Assembly (NCBI GenBank): GCA_016463225.1
Contig: JAEMRT010000012.1
Span: 36,625 to 79,611 of the forward strand
DNA: 42,987 bases
DNA from: Sphingopyxis sp.
Lineage (GTDB): Bacteria > Pseudomonadota > Alphaproteobacteria > Sphingomonadales > Sphingomonadaceae
Reading direction: 5' to 3'
Position 1 is the stretch's first letter. Each line of letters starts with the position of its first letter. Below, one piece after another: positions 1 through 7,730 of this stretch. A program made the translations under genes and the position numbers. The notes under the pieces are model-generated. The model did not search any database. It saw nothing but the letters and a program-made list of their open reading frames with translations, and was not told the DNA's origin.

Positions 1-83
1 CCCTTTTGGGTGGGCGCGCGGCCCGAAATTCAAGGTGGCATGGGTAAGCGGGCGACGGCTTAGATGCCGCCGCCCGCAGGGGA

Positions 84-1994
84 TCATGCCGCAAGGCGGT
101 CGGCATCGTCCTCTTCATCTAAAGGATGCATGGCCTGCGCTTCGACGGGAAGGCCCAGGACTGCGCCGGGGGTGGTCGGGTCCGGCTCATCATCGCCCGG
201 CGTCGTCCGGTCGATAGGACGATCCGCCTGCGCTATGGCATGGGCCGCGACCGTACCCACGCCGCCACGAGAGGTGTAAGCGGTGGGAGGAAAGGTCATC
301 CATCGTGGTACCCATTGGTCCCGCTTTGTGCGCCCGTTGGTGCCGTCCAGATGATCGCGCACAATCTGCTTGAGAGTCTTGGCCTTCTCGCCTCTGTTGG
401 CATCGGCCACGCTCTGGCCTGCGACGTCCGCGACGATATGCAACAGCACGTCGCGGTCGCGCAAAATGCTGAAAAACGCATCGTCCGCCGACCACCAGCC
501 GGTCATATCGACGCCGACATGCAACCCGACCGCTTCGACAGCGGCGCTCCCGCTGGCCAGTGCTTCGCCCATCACGATGGTGACGATTTCCATGATGACG
601 GCATCGGGAAGTTCGATCAGCCTCGCAAACAGGCCGGAAATGCCCTGCCGGGAGTCACGTGCCTCCCAAGCAGCCTCACCACTGCCGCCGATCACGGTCG
701 GTTCTTCATCTAAGAATCCAAGCGTGGCCAGCACCGCGCGGCGGCGTTCGTCAAAAACGGCTTCGGCGGGCGCATTATCAAGGCTCTCGCGCACATCCTC
801 ATTGCGGCTGGTCTGCGGTTCCGGCCTGATCGACCACAAATGCGAGCCGACGATGGCATGGGCGACCATCAAGCGGAGTGCGATGCCCGGAGACCCCAGA
901 AGACTTGCGCGCACGGCGGCATGACGATGCAGATCGATATAGGTCTGCATGGTCGAAGTGATTTCGGGCCTTGCGACCGGCTGCCCTGACCCGATGGCCT
1001 GCGCTTTGGCGATGCGACCGGCCTCTTTGCGGCTGACATAGCCTTCATGGAAGGTCACTTCGCCATTGACACGGACATCGACATAGACGCGCCCTCCCTT
1101 GCGCTTGCCTGCCTTCTCATATTCCCATGTCGAGAAATGTTCGGACGGCGGCACGATCACGACATCGGCCCATCCATCGTCCAGATAGGTTTCGCGCCGG
1201 GCGTCGATGGCAGCGTTCTGGGCATTCCAGAACGCATCGCCGTCCGCAAAATAGCAGTCGTCGCCGAACAGGTCGGCTATGGTCGCTAGCCCGCTGGCCT
1301 CGACATCGAACAGCGCATATTTCGCACCGATCGACTGCCCGCCCAGCAGCCACGCCTTCAACTGGTGACCGGTCGGCACATAGGTGTCGGGATCATCGGC
1401 CAGCGCCAGCCACGCCTTTTGCTGACTTTTTGACGCAAGGGTCAGGTGCCGCACGGTGGCACGATCGATTTCCTCGCGCGCATACATCTGACGGATGCGC
1501 GGCAACAGGTTGCCCAGCGCCAGCACGCGCTTGATGGTGAGTTCGGGCAGGCCGAAGGTCATAGCGATATCGTCGAGCTTGCGGCCTTCCTTGACCAGCC
1601 GGGTGAAGCTTTCCCATTGGGTGACCTCGTCTGGGTCGAGCCGCGCCATATTCTCGATCAGGGAGGCCTCGACGGCATCGGCATCGTCGCCCTCGTCGAG
1701 AATGGCGCAGGGCAGCAGCGCGGTTTCGCCGTCATCCTCGCCCGTCGCGCGTCGTTCGGCGGCAACGATCTGCGCGGCATGGAAGCGGCGGCTTCCCGCG
1801 ATGATCTCGAACGCATCGGGCGCGCACCCTTCGACAGGCTCAGGACAGGGATTGGGCCGCACGATTACCGGCTGGATGACGCCCCGCTTGCGCACGGTGG
1901 GCAAAATGTCGGACACGTCGGGAGCCTTTTTGGCGTAGCGCATATTGGCTTTGCTGACGGAAAGCTTGGCAAGAGGGATAAAATCGAGTTTCAT
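84..1994 (-). CDS. ParB/RepB-like partition protein, large mobile-element type
   Basis: Predicted CTP/DNA-binding partition-type protein of 636 aa, about twice the length of chromosomal ParB. The N-terminal ParB domain is at about residues 1-130, with the nucleotide-binding motif AGSRRFHA near 66-73 and SLIENMARLDPDEV further on. A helix-turn-helix follows (LDDIAMTFGLPELTIKR). The long C-terminal half is not recognised. The ATG at 1994 is chosen because AAGGAG lies about 7 nt upstream; the frame stays open upstream without recognisable ParB sequence. It is followed on the same strand by nothing in the window, and preceded by DUF2958 and ArdC genes, a grouping typical of sphingomonad plasmids and integrative elements. 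Oddity: residues about 48-57 (PNPCPEPVEG) come from a small repeat inserted in frame between two conserved ParB strands. Whether it partitions DNA or only regulates is unknown. Confidence 0.85.
   Translation of the reverse strand: MKLDFIPLAKLSVSKANMRYAKKAPDVSDILPTVRKRGVIQPVIVRPNPCPEPVEGCAPDAFEIIAGSRRFHAAQIVAAERRATGEDDGETALLPCAILDEGDDADAVEASLIENMARLDPDEVTQWESFTRLVKEGRKLDDIAMTFGLPELTIKRVLALGNLLPRIRQMYAREEIDRATVRHLTLASKSQQKAWLALADDPDTYVPTGHQLKAWLLGGQSIGAKYALFDVEASGLATIADLFGDDCYFADGDAFWNAQNAAIDARRETYLDDGWADVVIVPPSEHFSTWEYEKAGKRKGGRVYVDVRVNGEVTFHEGYVSRKEAGRIAKAQAIGSGQPVARPEITSTMQTYIDLHRHAAVRASLLGSPGIALRLMVAHAIVGSHLWSIRPEPQTSRNEDVRESLDNAPAEAVFDERRRAVLATLGFLDEEPTVIGGSGEAAWEARDSRQGISGLFARLIELPDAVIMEIVTIVMGEALASGSAAVEAVGLHVGVDMTGWWSADDAFFSILRDRDVLLHIVADVAGQSVADANRGEKAKTLKQIVRDHLDGTNGRTKRDQWVPRWMTFPPTAYTSRGGVGTVAAHAIAQADRPIDRTTPGDDEPDPTTPGAVLGLPVEAQAMHPLDEEDDADRLAA
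1827..1849. repeat. CCCTTCGACAGGCTCAGG-type dispersed mini-repeat inside parB
   Basis: A GC-rich word beginning CCCTTCGACAGGCTCAGG is present once. From memory it matches a short interspersed repeat common in sphingomonad and other proteobacterial genomes, usually intergenic. Here it is read through in frame and adds about ten residues to the ParB domain. Confidence 0.55.
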
Positions 1995-2092
1995 GGGTGT
2001 CACTCCTTGTGAGTGCCGGTCCGTCGCTTTTGAATCGGTTGGCGGACCGGCTTTGCTTTGCGGCGATACGCGCCGCGCGTCATCCGTCGGTC

Positions 2093-2512
2093 CTAAGCGG
2101 TGGGATCGGCTGGAAGGTCGGGAACAGCGTCGGGTGCGAGACCGCCCAAAAGCTGCTCGGCATGGATGATCGAACCGGCCCGTCGCGCCATGCCGCTCCA
2201 CCGCGAAAGCGGATGGGGGGTGGAAAAGTCCAGATCCCGTTCGATTCCCATGCCGAACGGCAATCGAACGCTACTGATTTCCGCCAACGAGAAAGTGCCC
2301 ATTTCGGGGCATCCAAACCCCAGATCGGCAAGGCCGAACAATATGTCGTCATCGCCATAAAGTTCGGTCGCCAGCCATGTGCCCGCGCCCAGCGGATTGA
2401 AGAATTTGACGACCGGGACGGGATCAAAGCGCATGTCCCGCGCCTGCGCGGCGAGGCTGTTTATGGCATTGGCGCGCAGCGCATAGCGAAGGTCGGGGGT
2501 CAGGAGGATCAT
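2093..2512 (-). CDS. DUF2958 family protein
   Basis: A 139-aa protein that matches the DUF2958 pattern: an N-terminal LLTPDLR, then PVVKFFNPLGAGTWL, then a run with FGLADLGFGCPEMG and a segment on the pattern of 'SLAEISSVRLPFGMGIERD'. Function is unknown; the family is almost always carried on plasmids and integrative elements next to antirestriction and ParB-like genes, as here. Its ATG overlaps the stop of the upstream ArdC-like gene by 4 bp, so the two are probably translationally coupled. The C-terminal 35 residues are less conserved-looking. No signal peptide or membrane segment is visible. Confidence 0.85.
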   Translation of the reverse strand: MILLTPDLRYALRANAINSLAAQARDMRFDPVPVVKFFNPLGAGTWLATELYGDDDILFGLADLGFGCPEMGTFSLAEISSVRLPFGMGIERDLDFSTPHPLSRWSGMARRAGSIIHAEQLLGGLAPDAVPDLPADPTA

Positions 2513-3585
2513 GCCGCCCTCCGGTCCAGCGCAGGCGCTTGGCCCTGCGTCTGTTCACATGGCGCTTGCCCGGCCCTATACCTGTCCCGACTTACGTCGC
2601 CGCGCCCGCGAGTGTTGCTGGTGTCATCGGCCTGCCCGGCGTCGGGCAAGCGCGACAGCAGCCAGTCGGCGGCCTTGCTGGCCGCGCCTGCGGCGCGGAA
2701 GATGGCGCGATTATCTTCGCGCAACACCTCCAGCCACGATCCGATATAGTCGGCGTGACGCACGGTTGGCACGATGCCAAGGGATGCGCAAAGAAAAGCC
2801 GATCCCATTTCGGCGATCAGTTCCTCGCGGGCATAGTCCTTGCTGCCAAAGCTGTTGGTCAGATTGCGGTCGAGACGCGAGGCATGACCTGTCGCATGGG
2901 TCAGTTCGTGCAGGCAGGTCCGATAAAAATTGATCTGGTCGAAAAAGGCCGGTTGCGGCGGCACAGCGACGAAGTCCTGGCTCGGCACATAATAGGCTTT
3001 GTCGCCACCTATACGGAAATCGACGCCGCTGGCCCCTATCAGTTCCTCGGCAACCGGCACGATTTCCCGTTCGGGCAGAGGCGCAGGTTCGGCGGCTAGG
3101 CCGGGTCGCAGCCCTTCACATTGCGAAACGTTGAAAACGGTAAAACGCTTGAGGAAAGCCACGGACTTGGCATCGCCGCCCGTTTCGCGCGCTTTCTCTC
3201 TCTCCGCTTCTGGGGTGAAGCGATCGGCATAGACGACAGTCGTGCCCTGTTCGCCCTTGCGGACACATCCGCCTGCATCCCGCGCCTGCTTGAAGGTCAG
3301 CCAGCTTTGCGACGGAAAGCCTTTTTCCATAACCACGCCCCACAAAATCAGCACATTCACGCCGGAATAATTGCGGGCAGTGAGCGCATTGCGCGGCAGT
3401 CCGGGAGCAAGGCCGCCAAGGCTTGGGTCCGCGCTGGATGCCCAAGGCTGGACCCACGGAATGCGTCCAGCCTCCAATTGTGCGATGATCTTGGCGGTCA
3501 CCTCGTCATAGAGGTTGATCCGTTCGGGCTGCGCCGCATCGGCACCGTGCGGGCCGCGCGCGCGACCTGAGGCATATCGAGCCAT
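2509..3585 (-). CDS. ardC: ArdC-type antirestriction protein (ssDNA-binding domain plus zincin)
   Basis: A 358-aa two-domain protein. The N-terminal ArdC ssDNA-binding domain is at about residues 22-155 (INLYDEVTAKIIAQLEAGRI, then SQSWLTFKQARDAGGCVRKG). The C-terminal zincin-like peptidase domain carries the HExxH zinc motif in HELTHATGH, H226-E227-H230. Proteins of this family coat or protect incoming DNA during conjugative transfer and counter restriction. The ATG at 3585 is preceded by GGAGG at a good distance; a longer in-frame start at 3684 has no such site. It overlaps the DUF2958 gene by 4 bp, forming an operon. The 745 bp upstream is non-coding and rich in inverted repeats, as expected near a transfer region, though no relaxase is visible here. 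Confidence 0.88.
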   Translation of the reverse strand: MARYASGRARGPHGADAAQPERINLYDEVTAKIIAQLEAGRIPWVQPWASSADPSLGGLAPGLPRNALTARNYSGVNVLILWGVVMEKGFPSQSWLTFKQARDAGGCVRKGEQGTTVVYADRFTPEAEREKARETGGDAKSVAFLKRFTVFNVSQCEGLRPGLAAEPAPLPEREIVPVAEELIGASGVDFRIGGDKAYYVPSQDFVAVPPQPAFFDQINFYRTCLHELTHATGHASRLDRNLTNSFGSKDYAREELIAEMGSAFLCASLGIVPTVRHADYIGSWLEVLREDNRAIFRAAGAASKAADWLLSRLPDAGQADDTSNTRGRGDVSRDRYRAGQAPCEQTQGQAPALDRRAA

Positions 3586-3902
3586 GTCCTGTCCTCCAGC
3601 CTGCCCAAAAACATGAGGCTCCCCGGAAGCGGGGGTGGGCGGCGAAACGCGACTGGAAAGGCCCGCCCCGGCGGACGTCGGCACCGCAGGGCGAAACGAC
3701 GGTGGAGCACCCTCAAGCGAAGCGCCGAAGGGTTGCCGACGACCGCGAAGGGCCTAGCAGGGAGCGCCGCTCACTCCCGCACTCCGGGAGAGGCTCCCAC
3801 AAGAACGCCGTCGCGGGGCAGACGCGGCGTCCGCTGGTCGTTTCTTCTTCAGACCTAGCGCCAGCGATCGTAACCTGCAGGGCCAAGACCCATGGGGTTT
3901 GG

Positions 3903-3924
3903 TCCCGATGCGGCCGCATCGGGA
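3903..3924. repeat. 22-bp perfect palindrome
   Basis: Each half is TCCCGATGCGG followed directly by its exact reverse complement, with no spacer. It lies about 320 bp upstream of the ardC start. Candidate protein-binding site (ParB-like or transfer regulator) or cruciform; no partner copy was seen elsewhere in the window. Confidence 0.6.
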
Positions 3925-4269
3925 TAGAGCGCGTCCGGTTACGACCGGGGCGTCCAGGTATCGGCACGTCACTTGAATTCCACACCATCGGTCACGCGAG
4001 AGCGAGCGGCGCGAGACAGGTATCACCTAATCTGCTTGGCAGCGTCGAAATCGGCCGACAGAATAAGCGCTGGAACCGTCAGAATGCCGAACGGGCGAAG
4101 TTGAGCGTGTGGATCGTTGCCGAAAGGGAAATCCTATAATTTCTTCCATATCACTGTATTACTACGATAAAGTATCGGAAACAGGGTCCTAAGAATTGCC
4201 GATTAGAACTCGGTCAATATCTTTTCTCGAGGTTTCCCGAATGATTGGGCCGCACAATGGCAGGTATCG

Positions 4270-4286
4270 GTTTCAACGCCGATCCA
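4270..4286. repeat. Left copy of flanking direct repeat
   Basis: GTTTCAACGCCGATCCA, identical to 34090-34106 in the same orientation. Similarity extends upstream (CAGG at 4261, and about 30 of 36 bases alike over 4251-4286). The word resembles terminal repeats of IS21-family elements (from memory), so this may be a solo IS end. Confidence 0.6.
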
Positions 4287-4331
4287 CATTCAGCCAAAGC
4301 CACAAGACGGTCGGAAGCGCCGTTGTAAAAA

Positions 4332-5216
4332 TTAGGCAGAAAGGGCGGTAAATGGCTCGCCGCTATTTATGTATACCACCGCCACCTCCGGTACCAACCG
4401 CGTGAGCCATTCGCTGCATAGCTTCATTCCGCCTTCTTCTCCGCGCTCATGCGCAATGAGGATAAGGCCCTTATTTGCGTGGAGCATGACTACATCCCGG
4501 GTCAGTTCAGCAGAATCCCACTCACGCACTTCAGGTGCGATAGCGATGTCACCAATCGCAAAGGCCTTGACGACGTCATTCACGCCATGGCCGATATTGA
4601 CGATCCGGCGCACCGGCAGATCGGGTCGGCCGATCACGCGCACACTGGCGCTGGGATAGCGGTTAGCGATTTCTTCGGCAACGGCGCGCAATGTCGTTTC
4701 AGGGCGCGTGAAGGTACGGCGGAATCCTTCCGATCCATTATCCAGATAGCGAGCCCAGCCCAATTCTTCGATTGAAGCCGACGACATCGGTTCAGGTTTG
4801 ATCTTATGCCAATGGTCGTGGAAGCGCCAGACAGTCAGGCCGTGTTGCGTCGCGAAGCGAACCTTGGCCTGATAGACTGGATCGGCCTGTAATGCGTTGG
4901 TATCGTCCAGGTGATTGTAGAAGATCGGTTCATGACTGACGATGAAGCTGGCACCCAACGCAACCGCTTTGCGCATGACTGCAATCGTTGCCATGAAGGT
5001 CGAAATAACGCCGGTTACCGGCGTATCGACAGGTCCGATCTTGAACGTATCTACCGTTTCCTTCTGCCATTCGACACCACGCTCGGCACATGTTCTCTGG
5101 ATGCGTTCGACAATCGTTGCTGGCGTCGGAGTCGCAGATTTTGCCGCATAGGCAGCGCCTGCGCTGACGAGCACCCCCGTTGCGAATGCACGGCGTGACA
5201 GGAGGATGGGGTTCAT
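4332..5216 (-). CDS. Nif3-like dinuclear-metal protein with Tat-type signal
   Basis: A 294-aa member of the Nif3/NGG1-interacting-factor family (YbgI-like fold, usually a hexameric two-metal protein, possibly a hydrolase). Candidate metal ligands are all in place: H95 in VSHEPIF, D134 in FHDHWHK, and H256-x3-E260 in AHERGEEGG. Unusually, the N-terminus is a signal peptide with twin arginines (SRRAFATGV, residues 7-15, then a hydrophobic stretch and AYAA), so the protein is probably exported by Tat. Cytoplasmic Nif3 proteins lack this. Its ATG overlaps the stop of the paralogous gene upstream by 4 bp, and both lie behind an esterase and a TonB receptor. A role in periplasmic processing of whatever the receptor imports is inferred. 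Last gene of the unit; no clear terminator seen. Confidence 0.78.
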   Translation of the reverse strand: MNPILLSRRAFATGVLVSAGAAYAAKSATPTPATIVERIQRTCAERGVEWQKETVDTFKIGPVDTPVTGVISTFMATIAVMRKAVALGASFIVSHEPIFYNHLDDTNALQADPVYQAKVRFATQHGLTVWRFHDHWHKIKPEPMSSASIEELGWARYLDNGSEGFRRTFTRPETTLRAVAEEIANRYPSASVRVIGRPDLPVRRIVNIGHGVNDVVKAFAIGDIAIAPEVREWDSAELTRDVVMLHANKGLILIAHERGEEGGMKLCSEWLTRLVPEVAVVYINSGEPFTALSA

Positions 5217-6103
5217 ACAGATGGTCCCTTGACCGACCAGATGAAGTCGCTTCGGTTGTGCAGGACATCAACGGGAATGTTGGGGAAATTACCCTTGGCC
5301 CATTGTGCAAGTGCAGTGGCATCTGGGTCCAGGCTGTTGGCGAAACCGATCAATAGCAACGCGCATTTACGGCCAGTGCCCTGAACGTCGATCATATAAG
5401 GCCCGCCTTCCCATTCTATGACCTCGCCAGCAATGACTGCATCCACCGCTTGATCGCGCAATGCATCGCCCAACCGCGCTGGCGTCGCCATTGCCGGTAT
5501 GATCGCCACGCGCGATACGGGCCAATCGCGGTTGCCGATCAGTCGCTTGCCATCGCCTTGAATATGCTGTGCGAGCTGCGCGACGGAAGTCGCAGGAATA
5601 TCGCAAACAACGAAATCCTGCCCTGCGCTCCCCTTCACCGCTGGCATTTTCAATGCTCGCGCCAGCGATTGCGCCGCAGATGCCGGTTGCGCGGCTTGCC
5701 AAGCCGAATGGACGCGTATGACGGCGATGCCTGCGTCCTCGATCATCCTGCGCTTCACCGCCGTCTCCGGCAATTTGTCGATCGTTTCCTGCAATCCTGG
5801 AAGGCCACTCCAATACGTGTCGTAGAGATAAAACGGATGACCATCGCAAAGGATGACGTTGCGCTTCGCCGCGATCGTCCGGCGCACCACATCGACAGAC
5901 GGCATCGCGCAGGTGGAAATGCCGCTGACGACGATATCGGCCGACCCCGCGAGCAGACCCTCCAGAGGCGTATCCGCCTTCCAGCCCAGACGGCTGGAAA
6001 GCGTTTCAAGCACGTCGCCGACCTTCATACCGATGTCCTCATATACTTGCCCAAAGCCGACGTTCTGCGGCATCGGGATCTTCCGCGACGCGGCATTGCG
6101 CAT
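5213..6103 (-). CDS. Second Nif3-like protein, metal ligands largely lost
   Basis: A 296-aa paralogue of the next gene: the two share the order of blocks, for example RLIGNRDWPVSRVAIIPA against RVIGRPDLPVRRIVNIGH, and VIAGEVIEWE against AIAPEVREWD. Only one candidate ligand remains (H89 in CDGHPF). The positions of the aspartate and of the C-terminal H-x3-E pair are replaced (RVHSAW, LIGFANS), so it may not bind two metals and may instead be a structural partner in a mixed oligomer. It overlaps the 3' end of the esterase gene by about 65 bp. The ATG at 6073 has GGAAG 6 nt upstream and may be the true start; the ATG at 6103 has its GGAGG too far away. No signal peptide is apparent from either start, unlike its partner. 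Confidence 0.72.
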   Translation of the reverse strand: MRNAASRKIPMPQNVGFGQVYEDIGMKVGDVLETLSSRLGWKADTPLEGLLAGSADIVVSGISTCAMPSVDVVRRTIAAKRNVILCDGHPFYLYDTYWSGLPGLQETIDKLPETAVKRRMIEDAGIAVIRVHSAWQAAQPASAAQSLARALKMPAVKGSAGQDFVVCDIPATSVAQLAQHIQGDGKRLIGNRDWPVSRVAIIPAMATPARLGDALRDQAVDAVIAGEVIEWEGGPYMIDVQGTGRKCALLLIGFANSLDPDATALAQWAKGNFPNIPVDVLHNRSDFIWSVKGPSV

Positions 6104-7718
6104 CGATCAGCATCGTCGCCCTCCGGTAGAGATCATAGCTAGGCCATGCTGGCTGATCCACTGCGCCAGGCACGCCGGTACGGGCAAAGCGCGCCCACAT
6201 CGCGCTCATTGCGCGGCCAGCGCGCATACGTTCGGGACGGTGGCCGACGAAGTTGGATGCCCCTGTCGGAGCAACGCTTTCCACATTGTTGAATTTAAAC
6301 GCAATGTCGAGCGCGTGCATCGCGCCTAATGGATAGGAGGTACCGGGCACCGTGCGTTCCAGCGCATAGTCAAAACGATAGGCGAAGACCGGCGCATCAT
6401 GCTGCGCCGCCTTCCGCTCTGCAATGACAGTTGAGCCAATACCGGAAAAACGGGCGCTACGATAAGCGACGTAGATCTGGCTTGCGCTCGCGCCGGGACG
6501 CGATGCGCGATAAACGTCCAGCACCTTGGCCCAGTCATCGGGTAGTTCGCGCTTCATTCGCTCGACCAGTCCGGCATCGGACAGCGCAAAAGCATCCCTG
6601 TCGCCGGCAACCATGCCGAAAAAGGTAAACTCATCGCGATTATAGCCGACTATCAGCGGTTTGGCGCGCGACGTTTCTGGCGCAGCCGGATCAAACGGGT
6701 GCGCAGGCAGCGCATAACCGTCCACCACGGGTGCAAAGCCTCTGCGCGCCGCGCCAATCCCGTTGCGACCTCCGGCCAGGGCGCCGCTATTGGGCATCCC
6801 GCTGAGTTTGACCTGCACGCGCAGCAACTCCGCAACCGGCATGTCGATCAACCGACGCCAATCTAACGCTGCAATGCCCAGTTCGGACAGGACTTGCGCC
6901 GTCGTTTCATGCGCTTCCTGCGTGCGCGTCATACGGATGCCGGGGCCGCTTTCAATGGACGCCTTGTGAAAATAGGGGGCAGCTTCGGGCATGGCATAAA
7001 GGCAGGACGTCTTGGCCCCGCCGCCCGACTCTCCAAATATCATCACATTGCCAGGGTCACCGCCAAAGGCGCCAATATTGTTAGAGATCCAACGCAGCGC
7101 TGCGGCAATGTCGCGCACACCATTGCAGCCACTTCCCTGATATTCTGGCCCTGCGATATCGTCCAGATACAGAAAGCCCAGCAAGCCCAGACGGTGGTTG
7201 GTCTGAACCACCACCACATCATTCTGGCGCGCAAGATTGGCACCGTCCTGAAGCACACTGGCCGCTGAACCCGTCGTAAAGCCGCCGCCATGGCTATAGA
7301 CCATGACCGGTCGTCGCCTGCCGTCCGCTGCCGGTGTCCAGATGGTGAGCGTCAGGCAATCTTCGGCGGGAGATGGTTCACCGATGCCGAAGGTCTGACC
7401 CGCAACCTGTATCGAGGGCGCTCCGGGCCGCGTGGCATCGCGTATGCCAGCCCATGGCACAGGTGCCACGGGCGCACGAAACCGATGCTTGCCCGACACG
7501 GAACCAGCATAAGGCACGCCACGAAATATGTCACAGCCACGTTCCCGGACGCCGCTTACGCGGCCCGCTGTGGTTTCAACAACAGGCGTTGAAGGAACTG
7601 CCCCCAACGCACCTCCGGACAGGAGCAGATACGGGAAACCCGCCGCAGCGCAGGTCAGGGCGCTCCGGCGGGTCAGTAATGACCGTTCAGTTTGGGCAGG
7701 TGAAATCTGCTCGGTCAT
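6039..7718 (-). CDS. Type-B carboxylesterase/lipase, probably exported
   Basis: A 559-aa alpha/beta hydrolase of the carboxylesterase type-B family. It has the oxyanion-hole HGGG at 143-146, the family block EDCLTLTIWTP at 119-129, the nucleophile in FGESGGG (Ser231), and a candidate catalytic histidine in LGAMHALDIAFKFN. Residues 13-45 hold twin arginines (LLTRRSALTCAAAGF) and a hydrophobic run ending GALGAVP, a Tat-like signal. The ATG at 7718 has AGAGGG 6 nt upstream. It starts 12 nt after the TonB receptor stop and overlaps the Nif3-like gene, so the four genes form one unit. Expected to cleave an ester, perhaps an aromatic one, after uptake; the substrate is not readable from sequence. 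Confidence 0.85.
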   Translation of the reverse strand: MTEQISPAQTERSLLTRRSALTCAAAGFPYLLLSGGALGAVPSTPVVETTAGRVSGVRERGCDIFRGVPYAGSVSGKHRFRAPVAPVPWAGIRDATRPGAPSIQVAGQTFGIGEPSPAEDCLTLTIWTPAADGRRRPVMVYSHGGGFTTGSAASVLQDGANLARQNDVVVVQTNHRLGLLGFLYLDDIAGPEYQGSGCNGVRDIAAALRWISNNIGAFGGDPGNVMIFGESGGGAKTSCLYAMPEAAPYFHKASIESGPGIRMTRTQEAHETTAQVLSELGIAALDWRRLIDMPVAELLRVQVKLSGMPNSGALAGGRNGIGAARRGFAPVVDGYALPAHPFDPAAPETSRAKPLIVGYNRDEFTFFGMVAGDRDAFALSDAGLVERMKRELPDDWAKVLDVYRASRPGASASQIYVAYRSARFSGIGSTVIAERKAAQHDAPVFAYRFDYALERTVPGTSYPLGAMHALDIAFKFNNVESVAPTGASNFVGHRPERMRAGRAMSAMWARFARTGVPGAVDQPAWPSYDLYRRATMLIDAQCRVAEDPDAAERRLWASI

Positions 7719-7730
7719 TGACACCCTCTG

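Larger units (their letters stand above)
3586..4331. other. Non-coding stretch with several inverted repeats
   Basis: No convincing gene. Its left two thirds are GC-rich and hold three inverted repeats: CCCCG-gaag-CGGGG (3621-3634), CTCCCG-cactc-CGGGAG (3774-3790) and a perfect 22-bp palindrome (3903-3924). A further imperfect one is centred on CCCATGGG near 3893. The right third (from about 4130) is AT-richer and contains the 17-bp direct repeat at 4270. It could be a transfer origin, a ParB site or the ardC promoter region; none can be proved by reading. Confidence 0.5.

Noticed and set aside
1446..2012. Long plus-strand open frame opposite parB
   Set aside because: It lies wholly antisense to a convincing ParB-like gene and shows no domain; similar mirror frames oppose most genes here.
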